In this document: positions 43,573 to 53,140 of the stretch, in pieces
How positions within the stretch are numbered: position 1 is the first letter of the stretch
How the letters are laid out: each line of letters starts with the position of its first letter
DNA from: Achromobacter mucicolens
GTDB taxonomy: Bacteria; Pseudomonadota; Gammaproteobacteria; Burkholderiales; Burkholderiaceae_B
Assembly (NCBI RefSeq): GCF_902859725.1
Contig: NZ_CADIJP010000018.1
Coordinates: 1 to 64,000, forward strand
Direction of reading: 5' to 3'
DNA: 64,000 nucleotides
Translations under genes and position numbers: made by a program
The notes under the pieces: generated by a model
What the model was told of the DNA's origin: nothing
What the model saw: only the letters and a program-made list of their open reading frames with translations
Database searches by the model: none

Positions 43573-45273
43573 TCAGCCCAGGTGGTACGCCAGCGACACG
43601 ATGATCGGCCCCAGCACTGGCAGCAGCACGTTGGCGATGGCGTATGTCACCGTGTAACCCAAGAGGGGCACCGAACTGCCGCTGGCCGTCAGGATGGCAC
43701 TGATGGCCGGCGTGCTGACATGCTGCCCGGCAATGGCGCCCACCAGCAGCGGCCCTTCAATCTTCAGCAGCTTGTGTCCCACCCACAGCGACAGGCAGGC
43801 CGGCCCCAGCGACACCAGCAGGCCGATCAAGGGGAGCACCGCGCCATGCTCGCGGATCAGCGACAGCGCATCCGGCCCGGCCGACAAACCCACGCAGGCC
43901 ACGAAGATCGCCAGTCCCAGGTCCTTGAGCAGTTGCACGGCATGGGCCGGCATGTGTCCGATCGACGGCCGCTTCGCATTGATCCAGCCGCACACCAGGC
44001 CGCTGACCAGCGCCCCGCCCCCGCTGCCCAGCGATACCGGAATCCCCCACAGTCTTGCCCCCAGGCTGCCGATCATCAGCCCGGCAAGAATGCCGAACGC
44101 CAGAAAGACCAGGTCGGTCACGCCGCTGCGGCGCAGTTCGGATCCCAGCGCCGCGCCCGCCTCGGACAGCTCCGGCTCCGCGCCCACCAGGGTGACCAGA
44201 TCGCCGTACTGCACGACCGTCGCGGGGGTCAGGGGCAGCACGTGCCCCGACCGCGAAATGGATTGCAGGAACACGCCACGCGCGCGCCGGGCGTTGGGAC
44301 GCTTGGCCAGCTCGCCCACCGTGTGACCATTGACGGTCTTCTTGCTGACGATGATTTGCAGCTCGCTCAATTGCAGGTCGTCCGCGTGCGCCTCGGGCAG
44401 CTGGATCTCCGGGCCGATCACCGATCCGGCCCGCAGCGCAAAACGGCGCAGTCCAAGCACCACCACGATATCGCCGGTCGCCAGCACATAATCGGGCGTG
44501 GCATCGACCGCCTCGCCATTGCGCAGGATCCGGCTCAGCACCGTGCGCCCGCCCAACAGGTCCTCCACGTCGGCGACCCGTTTGCCGTCCACGTCCTTGA
44601 CCACGTGGGCGCGCCCCACCAGACGCGGCAGCGTGGGCACGCTGGCTTCGTCGTTGTCGCCGGGCGTGGCGCCCAGCTGGGCCTCCAGCGCCTTGGACGC
44701 CTCGCGCAGGTTGATGCGCAGCAGCGCAGGCGCCACCTGGCTGGTGAAGAACACGATGCTGATCAGACCCACCAGATAGGTCAGCGTGTAGGCCGTCGCG
44801 ATGTTGGCCTCCATGCGCTGCACCTCGGCATCCGGCAGCCCCAGGTGCTTGAGCGCCTCGGCGGCGGTGCCCACGACAGCCGATTCTGTGGCCGCGCCGG
44901 CCGCCAGGCCCGCGGCGGTGCCGGCATCCAGCCCGAACAGCGGCACGGCCGTCAGCACGATCGTCAAGACCAGCACCGCCTCGATGAGCGGCAGCGCCAG
45001 AAAGCGCAGGCTGGATCGGTTGAGGTTGGCGAAGAACTGCGGGCCGCCGGAGTAGCCCATGGCAAAGATGAACAGGGCGAACGCGACCTCCTTCAAGTCG
45101 CCGCGCATCTGGCAGCCCGTCTGGCCGATCAGCAGGGCGACGATGAGCGTGCCGCACACCCCGCCAAGCTGTATCGGCCCGACCTTCAGCTTGCCGATCA
45201 GGTATCCCAAGCCCACCGTGACGAACAACACCGCGATGGGGACGCTATTGAAAAACCCGACCGAACACGTCAT
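43573..45273 (-). CDS. AspT/AAE-family transporter with two TrkA-C domains (downstream copy)
   Basis: A 566-residue transporter of the aspartate:alanine exchanger family. An N-terminal block of five or so TMs is followed by a cytosolic region of about 200 residues with two TrkA-C (RCK_C) folds (DGKRVADVEDLLGGRTVLSR..., and VNGHTVGELAKRP...). A second TM block carries the GSGGGALVSGLVCGW loop. It lies 54 bases after the aspartate decarboxylase gene. The exact substrate may be aspartate/alanine or another dicarboxylate. Confidence 0.87.
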   Translation of the reverse strand: MTCSVGFFNSVPIAVLFVTVGLGYLIGKLKVGPIQLGGVCGTLIVALLIGQTGCQMRGDLKEVAFALFIFAMGYSGGPQFFANLNRSSLRFLALPLIEAVLVLTIVLTAVPLFGLDAGTAAGLAAGAATESAVVGTAAEALKHLGLPDAEVQRMEANIATAYTLTYLVGLISIVFFTSQVAPALLRINLREASKALEAQLGATPGDNDEASVPTLPRLVGRAHVVKDVDGKRVADVEDLLGGRTVLSRILRNGEAVDATPDYVLATGDIVVVLGLRRFALRAGSVIGPEIQLPEAHADDLQLSELQIIVSKKTVNGHTVGELAKRPNARRARGVFLQSISRSGHVLPLTPATVVQYGDLVTLVGAEPELSEAGAALGSELRRSGVTDLVFLAFGILAGLMIGSLGARLWGIPVSLGSGGGALVSGLVCGWINAKRPSIGHMPAHAVQLLKDLGLAIFVACVGLSAGPDALSLIREHGAVLPLIGLLVSLGPACLSLWVGHKLLKIEGPLLVGAIAGQHVSTPAISAILTASGSSVPLLGYTVTYAIANVLLPVLGPIIVSLAYHLG

Positions 45274-45327
45274 GAGTTCACGCCGTCCTGTTGTTGCATG
45301 CGCGATGAGCGCCTGCGTTGCGGCCGC

Positions 45328-47148
45328 CTACTTTTCGGCGGCCTTCTTTGCCGACTTCGCAGCCGTGTCGGCCTTCTTCACCGCCTTCTTCACGGCCTTC
45401 TTGGCCGCCGTCTTGCCAGCCGGGACGCGCTTCTTGGCGGCAGATGCCTTGACCGTCTGGCCCTTGCCCGCGGTGGGGCCGGAACGCACCAGCTCAGACG
45501 ACTTCCACGCCTCGACATATTCGGTCGCGGATTCGACCATGTACTTGCCGATCTTGGCGTAGTCCCCGTCGTCCAGGTTGGCGAGCGAAATTCGGATCGA
45601 CCACGGCGGGCCGCCGAAGCCGCCGCCGTCCATCAGTACGACCCCCGACTTCTCCGCCAAGCGGAACAGGAAGTCCACCGGTTCGTAGTTGTCGATCATG
45701 TATTTGCAGAAGGCGTCTCCATACATGACCTTGGCCCAGACCATGAAGTCCAGTTCGACGTAGTACCAGCCCCGCATCGGATCTTCCGGCGGCATCGGAA
45801 TACCCAGCCCCCGCCACAGCGCGTCGCGCCGGCTGCGCACGATCTGCATGGTCAGATGTTTGTAGGCGTCCTTCAGGTCCAGCAGATGCGACAGCGCGAA
45901 AAAGCCCATCTGCACCTGCTGCGGCAACGACAGCCCGGCCGTGTGGTTCAGGGCGACATCACGGCTGTCCGCGACCAGGCGGTCGATGAACTTCAGTTTC
46001 TCCGGCTCCATCGTCATGGCGCCGTAGCGCTTGTCCAGCCGTTTTTTCCAGGCGGCGGGCAGCTGGGCAATGCGCCGGTCCATCGTGTTGTTCTCGTGCG
46101 TGGCGATGACGCCCAGGCGCCAGCCGGTGCAGCCGAAGTTCTTTGAAAAGGAGTACACGCAGATGGTGTTCTGCGGCACCTCCGCCATCAGCGACCGGAA
46201 ATTCGGCACGAAGGTGCCGTAAACATCGTCAGTCACCAGCACCAGGTCGGGATTCTTTCGGATCAGACGCACGATCTGCTTCATCTCGACCGGACTGAAT
46301 GCGACGGATGGCGGGTTGCTGGGGTTCACCGTGACCGCCAGCTTGATCTTGGGATCCTCCAGCTTGGCGATTTCCGAGGCCGGATAGTGCCAGTCGTGTG
46401 TGCCATCCGCGCGCATGCTGTTGGCATTGATGCCGACGATCTTGAACTGGAAGCGCTCAAGGTGCGCGATTTCGATGTAGGGCGTGAAGGTGGGCAGGAA
46501 CAACGCGATGGTATCGCCCTGCTTGAGCAGACCGTTGACCATCAGCGAATCGAAGATGTAGCACATGGCCGCCGTGCCGCCTTCCACCGGGAAGAGGTCG
46601 AACTTGCCCTTGGGCGGGCGGCCATCGCACATTTCCTTGACGAGGTAGTCATGAATGATCTGCTCGGTGTGCACCAGCGCCCGGGGAGGCACGGGATAGT
46701 GGTCACCGATGATGCTGTCGGTCAGTTCATGGATCCATTCGTCCGGATCAAACCCCTTGATCTTCACGCCGTATTCCAGCACCCCGACGAGAAAGTCGTA
46801 GCCGTCTTCGCCTTTGTGCTTGGAGAGGAACTTGCGTAGCCGTTCCGCGCATCCTTTTTTCGCGGGCATGCCCGCCAGAATGCCTTCGTCGCGCACCCGG
46901 CGCGCCTCTTTCATGGCAAACCGCCCCAACAGGAAAAACGCATCCCGCGGCTCCGTGGCGATCCAATTGGGATTGCCGCGGCCTGCGTTCAGCATGGAGG
47001 CGGCGGCCGACTGCTGGCTATCCTTGGCCAGCGTAATCAGATAGTCCTTCAGTTCGAACGGAGACAACTGTTCCAGGTCGCGCTGATGGGAACGTGTGGT
47101 CTTCAAGGCCGAGGCCAGGCTGACGGTGACGGGCGCAGTGGAAGCCAT
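45328..47148 (-). CDS. aspD: Aspartate 4-decarboxylase with a lysine/alanine-rich tail
   Basis: A 606-residue PLP enzyme of the aminotransferase I fold that removes the beta-carboxyl of aspartate to give alanine and CO2. Motifs are the PLP lysine in YSFSKNFGCTGWRLGV, VTVNPSNPPSVAFS, VLVTDDVYGTF, and WSIRISLANLDDGDY near the C-terminus. The usual enzyme ends about residue 545; here ~60 extra residues are Lys/Ala/Val-rich (AAKKAVKKAVKKAD and similar), like a histone H1 tail. It sits between two AspT-family exchangers. Confidence 0.93.
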   Translation of the reverse strand: MASTAPVTVSLASALKTTRSHQRDLEQLSPFELKDYLITLAKDSQQSAAASMLNAGRGNPNWIATEPRDAFFLLGRFAMKEARRVRDEGILAGMPAKKGCAERLRKFLSKHKGEDGYDFLVGVLEYGVKIKGFDPDEWIHELTDSIIGDHYPVPPRALVHTEQIIHDYLVKEMCDGRPPKGKFDLFPVEGGTAAMCYIFDSLMVNGLLKQGDTIALFLPTFTPYIEIAHLERFQFKIVGINANSMRADGTHDWHYPASEIAKLEDPKIKLAVTVNPSNPPSVAFSPVEMKQIVRLIRKNPDLVLVTDDVYGTFVPNFRSLMAEVPQNTICVYSFSKNFGCTGWRLGVIATHENNTMDRRIAQLPAAWKKRLDKRYGAMTMEPEKLKFIDRLVADSRDVALNHTAGLSLPQQVQMGFFALSHLLDLKDAYKHLTMQIVRSRRDALWRGLGIPMPPEDPMRGWYYVELDFMVWAKVMYGDAFCKYMIDNYEPVDFLFRLAEKSGVVLMDGGGFGGPPWSIRISLANLDDGDYAKIGKYMVESATEYVEAWKSSELVRSGPTAGKGQTVKASAAKKRVPAGKTAAKKAVKKAVKKADTAAKSAKKAAEK

Positions 47149-47261
47149 TTTGTGTACTCCTGATGTGCGTGTTGACCGGCTCGGTAAAGACCGGCGCCGT
47201 TACGATTGCCGCGCTTCTCTTCTCTGTACCGCCCGCAAGCCGCGGCTTGCGGGCTGTCCTG

Positions 47262-48953
47262 CTAGGCCATGAGCATGACGATGACAATGCCCCAGATGAT
47301 CAAGAGGGTATTGCCGATGGCATAAGGCACCGTGTAGCCAAGCGCCGGGACCTGGCTTTTCGCCGTTTCGGTGATCTGGCCGATGGCCGCGGTCGTGGTC
47401 CGGGCGCCGGCGCAAACGCCCAACGCAATGGCCGGGTGAAACTTGAAGACATGACGGGCGATCAGCACGCCCAGGATCATCGGAATGCTGGTGGCGATGA
47501 CGCCTGCGATGAAGAGCTTGGCGCCCAACTGCTGGAAGCCCTGCACGAACCCCGGTCCGGACACGATGCCCACGACCGCGACGAACGCGGTAAGGCCGAC
47601 CGATGTCAGGAACCAGTGCACCGGCTCGGGCACACGCCCGAACGTCGGATGCACGGAGCGCAGATAGCCGAACACCAGCCCTGAAATCAACGCGCCGCCG
47701 GAGGTCGACAGCGTGATCGGAATTCCGCCCACGGTCAGCACCAGCGTGCCGAACAACCCGCCCAGCAAAATGCCGAAACCCACGAACACCATGTCGGTCT
47801 GGTTGGTGGCGCGGTCCACGTAGCCCAGTTTGCCCACGACCCGTTCGACGTCGCGCTTGGCGCCCAGAATGAAAAGGCGGTCGCCGCGGTCCAGCTTCAG
47901 GCCCCAGTTGACCGGCATCTCGTGGCCGCCGCGCACGACCTTGCGCAGAAACACGCCCCGGCCCAGTTGGCGCACCGTCTCGTTATCGGCAAGCTCCTTG
48001 ATCGTCTTGCCGGCCACGTTCTTGTTGGTCAGCACGACTTCGACGACTTCGGCGGGCAGGTTGATGACGTCACGGTCCTCGACCTCGGTGCCGATGAGAC
48101 CTGAGGCCTGCAGCACCAGCGCGTCATGGCGGCCGGTCACGCCCAGCACATCGCCGGCCTGCAGCGCCGTGCCGGAGTCGGCATCGATGATCTGGTCGCC
48201 GCGGCGGATACGCTCCACAAACACGCGGGCGTCGACGAACTTCGCCTCCAGGTCGCCCACCGTCTTGCCCACGTATTCCGTGTTGTCCAGCCGGTAGGCC
48301 CGCGCCGTGAACTTGCGGTAGCCCGACAGTTCCATCGAATCGGCCCCGCCGGACATCTTGGCCTCGTACTCCTGGCATTCCTTCACGATGTCCACGCGCA
48401 TCAGCTTCGGGCCCAGCGACGCCAGCAGCCAGGCGCTGCCCACCGTGCCGTAGATGTAGCAGACCGCGTACGCGACGGGGATGCTGTCGATCCACTGCTT
48501 CTTGGTGGCGGCGTCTACGGACAGCCCGTTGATCGTGTCGGTGGCCACGCCCATGACCGCCGAAATGGTCTGCGCGCCCGACAGCAATCCCGCGCCGGTG
48601 CCGGCGTCAAAGCCGAACGCGACCGCGGTCCCCCAAGTGACCAGCAGGCAGAGCACGCAGATGATGACGGCAAAAATGACCTGAGGAAGGCCATCGCTTT
48701 TCATGCCGCGGAAGAATTGCGGTCCTACGCCGTAGCCAAGACCGAAGAGGAAAAGCAGGAAAAACACCTGCTTGAGAATGGGGGCAATCGATATGTTGAG
48801 CTGGCCGACCAGCACGCCCACCAACAGGGTTCCCGTTACTGCGCCCAGATTGAAGCCGAAGATCTTCTTGGCGCCGATCCAATAGCCCAGACCCAAGGTC
48901 AGGAAAATCGCCAGCTCCGGGTACTTACGTAGTGTGTCAAAGAACCATTCCAT
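47262..48953 (-). CDS. aspT: Aspartate:alanine exchanger AspT
   Basis: A 563-residue AAE-family exchanger: an N-terminal TM block (FLTLGLGYWIGAKKIFGFNL), two cytosolic TrkA-C domains (NTEYVGKTVGDLEAKF..., AGKTIKELADNETVR...) and a C-terminal TM block with STSGGALISGLVFGYL. Electrogenic aspartate-in/alanine-out exchange with intracellular decarboxylation builds proton-motive force. It is the first of three genes, 113 bases before aspD. ATG 48953 has GGAG upstream. Which of the two copies is the true partner cannot be told here. Confidence 0.9.
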   Translation of the reverse strand: MEWFFDTLRKYPELAIFLTLGLGYWIGAKKIFGFNLGAVTGTLLVGVLVGQLNISIAPILKQVFFLLFLFGLGYGVGPQFFRGMKSDGLPQVIFAVIICVLCLLVTWGTAVAFGFDAGTGAGLLSGAQTISAVMGVATDTINGLSVDAATKKQWIDSIPVAYAVCYIYGTVGSAWLLASLGPKLMRVDIVKECQEYEAKMSGGADSMELSGYRKFTARAYRLDNTEYVGKTVGDLEAKFVDARVFVERIRRGDQIIDADSGTALQAGDVLGVTGRHDALVLQASGLIGTEVEDRDVINLPAEVVEVVLTNKNVAGKTIKELADNETVRQLGRGVFLRKVVRGGHEMPVNWGLKLDRGDRLFILGAKRDVERVVGKLGYVDRATNQTDMVFVGFGILLGGLFGTLVLTVGGIPITLSTSGGALISGLVFGYLRSVHPTFGRVPEPVHWFLTSVGLTAFVAVVGIVSGPGFVQGFQQLGAKLFIAGVIATSIPMILGVLIARHVFKFHPAIALGVCAGARTTTAAIGQITETAKSQVPALGYTVPYAIGNTLLIIWGIVIVMLMA

Positions 48954-49089
48954 CACGAATCTCCTTCGTTCTGTACAGGTCAAGCACATTCGCAAACAGG
49001 GGGTAGCGCGCCGGTTACGTTAGCAGAGTCTTTGCGAAAATCAAACGTTTTTGACAATTTTGCGGCGCAGATAAGACGTGCAAAAAAAA

Positions 49090-49112
49090 ACCGCGGGCGT
49101 AACGCCCGCGGT
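49090..49112 (-). terminator. Terminator of etfBA
   Basis: Stem ACCGCGGGCG/CGCCCGCGGT with loop TAA, followed on the minus strand by T9. Confidence 0.95.
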
Positions 49113-49136
49113 TCTGATTGACGCCTGCGCTGCGGT

Positions 49137-50066
49137 TTACAGCGCGTTGGTCAGTTCAGGCACGACCTGGAACAGATCGCCCACCAGGCCGTAATCGGCC
49201 ACGCCAAAAATCGGCGCCTCGGCGTCCTTGTTGATCGCGACGATGACCTTCGAGTCCTTCATGCCGGCCAGATGCTGGATGGCGCCCGAGATGCCGACGG
49301 CCACGTACAGTTGCGGCGCGACGATCTTGCCGGTCTGGCCAACCTGCCAGTCGTTCGGCGCGTAGCCGGCGTCGACCGCGGCGCGCGAAGCGCCCAGCGC
49401 GGCGCCCAGCTTGTCCGCCAGCGGATCCAGGATCTTGAAGTTTTCGGCGCTGCCCAGACCGCGGCCGCCCGACACCACGACGCGGGCGCCGGCCAGTTCA
49501 GGACGGTCGCTCTTGGCGACTTCGCGGCCCACAAACGTGGACAGGCCCGAGTCGGCGACAGCGGCAGCGTCCTCGACCGAAGCGGAACCGCCTTGGGCGG
49601 CAACCGCGTCAAAGCCGGTCGTGCGCACGGTGATGACCTTGACGGCGTCGGCCGATTGCACGGTGGCAATGGCGTTGCCGGCGTAGATCGGGCGCTGGAA
49701 CGTATCGGCGGATTCGACGCCGATGATGTCGGAGATCTGCGCCACGTCGAGCTTGGCGGCGACGCGCGGCGCCACGTTCTTGCCCGAGGCCGTGGCCGGG
49801 AACAGGATGTGGCTGTAGCTCGAGGCCACGGCCAGCACCTGCGCGGCGATGTTTTCGGCCAGGCCGTCGGCCAGATGCGGGGCATCGGCCAGCAGGACCT
49901 TCGCCACGCCGGCGGCCTGGGCGGCCTGGTCGGCCACGGCGCGCGCGTTGGCGCCGGCGACCAGCACGTGCACGTCGCCTCCGATCTTGGCGGCGGCGGC
50001 GATGGCGTTCAGGGTTGCGCCCTTGAGTTGGGCGTTATCGTGTTCGGCAATAACCAGCGTCGTCAT
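49137..50066 (-). CDS. etfA: Electron transfer flavoprotein alpha subunit
   Basis: A 309-residue ETF alpha that carries FAD and passes electrons from acyl-CoA and other dehydrogenases to the ETF:quinone oxidoreductase. FAD-domain motifs are [29 protein letters not shown] and [15 protein letters not shown]; the C-terminus reads [20 protein letters not shown]. It lies two bases after etfB. Confidence 0.97.
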   Translation of the reverse strand: MTTLVIAEHDNAQLKGATLNAIAAAAKIGGDVHVLVAGANARAVADQAAQAAGVAKVLLADAPHLADGLAENIAAQVLAVASSYSHILFPATASGKNVAPRVAAKLDVAQISDIIGVESADTFQRPIYAGNAIATVQSADAVKVITVRTTGFDAVAAQGGSASVEDAAAVADSGLSTFVGREVAKSDRPELAGARVVVSGGRGLGSAENFKILDPLADKLGAALGASRAAVDAGYAPNDWQVGQTGKIVAPQLYVAVGISGAIQHLAGMKDSKVIVAINKDAEAPIFGVADYGLVGDLFQVVPELTNAL

Positions 50067-50068
50067 GA

Positions 50069-50818
50069 TCAGACCACCTTCGCTTCGTTCTTGAGTTTGT
50101 CCACCAGCGCCGCGACATCGGCAACCTTGATGCCGGCCTTGCGGGCGGGCGGCTCGCTGACCTTCAGCGTCTTCAGGCGGGGCGCGGGATCAACGCCCAG
50201 GTCTTGCGGCGTGACGGTGTCCAACTGCTTTTTCTTGGCCTTCATGATGTTCGGCAGCGTGACGTAGCGCGGCTCGTTCAGGCGCAGGTCGGTGGTCACG
50301 ATGGCGGGCAGCTTCAGCGACAGGGTTTCCAGACCGCCGTCGACTTCACGCGTCACGGTGACCTTGCCGTCGGCCAGTTCGACCTTGCTGGCGAACGTGG
50401 CTTGCGGCCAGTCCAGCAGCGCGGCCAGCATCTGGCCCGTCTGGTTGGCGTCGTCGTCGATGGCTTGCTTGCCCAGAATCACGAGCTGGGGCTGTTCCTT
50501 ATCGACCAGCGCCTTGAGCAGCTTGGCGACAGCCAGCGGCTGCAGTTCGGCATCGGTCTGGACCAGCACGCCGCGATCGGCGCCGATGGCCATGGCGGTA
50601 CGCAGTGTCTCCTGGCATTGCGCAACGCCGCAAGAAACCGCCACGACTTCAGCGACCGCGCCCTTTTCCTTCAGGCGGGTGGCTTCTTCGACGGCGATCT
50701 CGTCAAAGGGGTTCATGGACATCTTCACGTTGGCGATATCCACGCCGGTCTGATCAGACTTGACGCGCACCTTGACGTTGTAGTCAACGACGCGCTTGAC
50801 AGGTACCAACACCTTCAT
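50069..50818 (-). CDS. etfB: Electron transfer flavoprotein beta subunit
   Basis: A 249-residue ETF beta ([59 protein letters not shown]), with an AMP site and docking loop. ATG 50818 has GGAGG upstream; the extra 17 codons of the open frame lie upstream of the real start. It forms an operon with etfA. Confidence 0.97.
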   Translation of the reverse strand: MKVLVPVKRVVDYNVKVRVKSDQTGVDIANVKMSMNPFDEIAVEEATRLKEKGAVAEVVAVSCGVAQCQETLRTAMAIGADRGVLVQTDAELQPLAVAKLLKALVDKEQPQLVILGKQAIDDDANQTGQMLAALLDWPQATFASKVELADGKVTVTREVDGGLETLSLKLPAIVTTDLRLNEPRYVTLPNIMKAKKKQLDTVTPQDLGVDPAPRLKTLKVSEPPARKAGIKVADVAALVDKLKNEAKVV

Positions 50819-50889
50819 CCCGCTGCCTCCAATTGGAAAATAATGACCCGGCATGGGCCGGGATCGCATTGCACAATTTTTTCCTGATT

Positions 50890-51813
50890 CTACAGCTTCG
50901 CCAGCGCCCGTATGTGCGCGACCACGCTGCGGCCCAAGGCGGACAAGTTGTAACCACCTTCGAGCGTGCTCACGATCCGGCCCTGACAGTGGCGATCGGC
51001 CACCTCGACAAGCTGCTCGGTGATCCAGGCGTAGTCCGCCTCCACCAGGCCCATCTGCCCCATGTCGTCCTCGCGATGGGCATCGAAGCCCGCGGACACA
51101 AGGATCAATTCGGGACGGTGCGCCTCCAGCCGCGGCAGCCAGGTGTCCGTGACGATGGTCCTGACCGCGGCGCCCGCGGTATAGGCGGGCACGGGCACAT
51201 TGAGCATGTTGGCGGCCGGATGGTCCGCGCCGCTATTGGGAAAGAACGGATGCTGGAAGAAGCTGCACATGAGCACCCGATCGTCCCCGGCAAAGATATC
51301 CTCGGTGCCGTTGCCATGATGGACGTCGAAATCGACGATCGCCACGCGCGTCAGGCCGTGAAAGTCCATGGCATGCTGCGCCGCAATGGCGACGTTGTTG
51401 AAAAAGCAGAAGCCCATGGCCTGCGACCGGCACGCGTGGTGCCCTGGCGGACGCACGGCGCAGAAGGCCGTTCGCGCCTCGCCGCCCAGCACCGCATCGA
51501 CCGCCGCCACCCCCGCTCCCGCCGCGTGCAACGCCGCCTCGAAGGTGTGCGGGTTCATGAGCGTATCCGGATCGATAGGGTAATACCCTTGGTCCGGCGT
51601 ATGTTTCTGCAAACTGTCCAGGTACTGGACAGTGTGCACGCGCAAGAGGTCATTGCGGGACGCCTGCGGCGCCTGCCGGTCATCCAGATAAGGCATCAAT
51701 CCGCTTGCGAGCAACTGATCGGAGATGGCGTCCAGCCTCTGGGGGCTTTCCGGATGCCAGCTTCCCATTTCATGCAAGCGGCATGCCGGGTGGGTAAGAT
51801 ACATGGTCTCCAT
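50890..51813 (-). CDS. Histone-deacetylase-family amidohydrolase
   Basis: A protein of about 307 residues of the HDAC/acetylpolyamine amidohydrolase superfamily. The zinc and charge-relay residues are in [34 protein letters not shown] and [17 protein letters not shown] is the distal loop. The bacterial substrates are acetylated small molecules, peptides or proteins; this one is unknown. The start is uncertain: ATG 51831, 51813 or 51804, none with a clear ribosome binding site. It lies head to head with mltB, the starts only about ten bases apart. Confidence 0.88.
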   Translation of the reverse strand: METMYLTHPACRLHEMGSWHPESPQRLDAISDQLLASGLMPYLDDRQAPQASRNDLLRVHTVQYLDSLQKHTPDQGYYPIDPDTLMNPHTFEAALHAAGAGVAAVDAVLGGEARTAFCAVRPPGHHACRSQAMGFCFFNNVAIAAQHAMDFHGLTRVAIVDFDVHHGNGTEDIFAGDDRVLMCSFFQHPFFPNSGADHPAANMLNVPVPAYTAGAAVRTIVTDTWLPRLEAHRPELILVSAGFDAHREDDMGQMGLVEADYAWITEQLVEVADRHCQGRIVSTLEGGYNLSALGRSVVAHIRALAKL

Positions 51814-51823
51814 AAGGAAGATT

Positions 51824-52984
51824 ATGTTCATCTGTCGGCGAATACTGCAACTCGGCGCGCTTTCCGCCCTGCTGGCGGGGTGCTCCACCACCACTCCCAC
51901 CGCAGCAACCTCCACTACTTCCGCTTCCCAGACCGCTCAGGCTTCAGGGACGCCCGCCATCCGCATCGGGCCCAGCACGCCGACGCTCGGCCCCGAACTC
52001 GCGGACGACGCCCCAGCCACGCTGACGCCATCCGGCGCCTTGCGGCCCGACGTCCGCACCTTCGTCGAAAACCTGGCCGCCGAGCGTCAGTTGCCGCTGG
52101 CGCCGATGGTCCAGGCGCTGGAAAGCTCACGTTACAACGCCACGGTGGCGCGGCTCATCGCACCTTCCCCACCCGGCAAGAAGGTCTGGCGCAGCTGGCT
52201 GACCTATCGCTCACGCTTCGTCGAACCCAAGCGCATCGCTTGGGGCGTCGAGTTCTACAACGAAAACCGCGACCTGCTGAATCAGGCGGCGCAACGCTTT
52301 GGCGTGCCAGCCCCGATCATCGCCTCCATCATCGGCGTCGAAACGCTGTATGGCCGCAACATGGGCAATTTCCGCGTGCTGGACGCGCTGGCCACGCTGG
52401 CCTTCGACTACCCGGACCCGGCCAAGCCCGAGCGCGCCACGATGTTCCGCACGCAGTTGGCCGACTTCCTGACGCTTGTCATGAACGACAAGCTGGAACT
52501 GGAAACCAAAGGGTCTTATGCCGGCGCCATAGGCATGCCGCAATTCATGCCGACCAGCGTGATGCATTACGCCGTGGATGGCGACGGCAATGGCCATATC
52601 GATCTGACCAACAACACCCAGGACGCCATCATGTCCGTGGGCAGTTTCCTGGCGCAACACGGCTGGCAGCGCGGCCTGCCGGTGTTCGCGCCCGTGGTGC
52701 TGCCCGCCGACCCGACCGCCTTGGTGGACGGCGGCCTGGAGCCCAAGCAAAGCTGGACCACGCTGACGGCAGCGGGCTCGCGCCTGAAGCCCGGCGCATC
52801 CAGCGATGGCTGGGTCAGCCAGCCGCTGGGCGTGGTGGATCTGGTCGAGGAAATGCGCGGCACGGCGCAGTATCGCGTGGGGACGCCCAACTTCTTTGCG
52901 CTCACCAAGTACAACCGCAGCTACTTCTACGCCACGTCGGTGGCCGATCTGGCCACCGAGATCGAGGCCCGCGTGACGCAATGA
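51824..52984 (+). CDS. mltB: Membrane-bound lytic murein transglycosylase B
   Basis: A 386-residue lipoprotein of the MltB/SltB type that cleaves the glycan backbone of peptidoglycan. The lipobox is LSALLAGC. The catalytic Glu is in IGVETLYGRN; GAIGMPQFMPTSV and DGDGNGHIDLTNNTQDAI are family hallmarks. ATG 51824 with AAGGAAG upstream fits the lipoprotein signal. It faces the HDAC-like gene across almost no gap, so each promoter must lie inside the other's 5' end. Confidence 0.95.
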   Translation: MFICRRILQLGALSALLAGCSTTTPTAATSTTSASQTAQASGTPAIRIGPSTPTLGPELADDAPATLTPSGALRPDVRTFVENLAAERQLPLAPMVQALESSRYNATVARLIAPSPPGKKVWRSWLTYRSRFVEPKRIAWGVEFYNENRDLLNQAAQRFGVPAPIIASIIGVETLYGRNMGNFRVLDALATLAFDYPDPAKPERATMFRTQLADFLTLVMNDKLELETKGSYAGAIGMPQFMPTSVMHYAVDGDGNGHIDLTNNTQDAIMSVGSFLAQHGWQRGLPVFAPVVLPADPTALVDGGLEPKQSWTTLTAAGSRLKPGASSDGWVSQPLGVVDLVEEMRGTAQYRVGTPNFFALTKYNRSYFYATSVADLATEIEARVTQ

Positions 52985-53037
52985 TCGCGCGCGCGCCGAT
53001 TTACCCCGCGTGGTGACGGCTGCCACGCGGATGGACA

Positions 53038-53073
53038 AACGCCCCGGCGGATTCAACCGCCGGGGCGTTTTTT
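53038..53073. terminator. Terminator between mltB and cysM
   Basis: A 13-bp stem AACGCCCCGGCGG/CCGCCGGGGCGTT with loop ATTCAA, then T6 on the plus strand. It serves mltB and possibly cysM from the other side. Confidence 0.93.
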
Positions 53074-53140
53074 CATTCAAGGGATTGCCGCCTCGTCCTG
53101 AGCGGCGCGCCGCGCAAGCCCGCGCGGGCCGGCCAGCAGG

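Noticed and set aside
43366-46146. A 926-codon open frame on the plus strand opposite lsfA's end, the AspT-like gene and aspD
   Set aside because: Same antisense artefact: Arg/Gln/His-rich translation, no family resemblance, and three well-supported minus-strand genes or their gaps beneath it.
51613-51633. ACTGTCCAG-GTA-CTGGACAGT inverted repeat resembling a LexA box
   Set aside because: The spacing between CTGT and ACAG is 11, not 8, and it lies well inside the HDAC-like coding sequence. Nine-bp arms can arise by chance in 64 kb.
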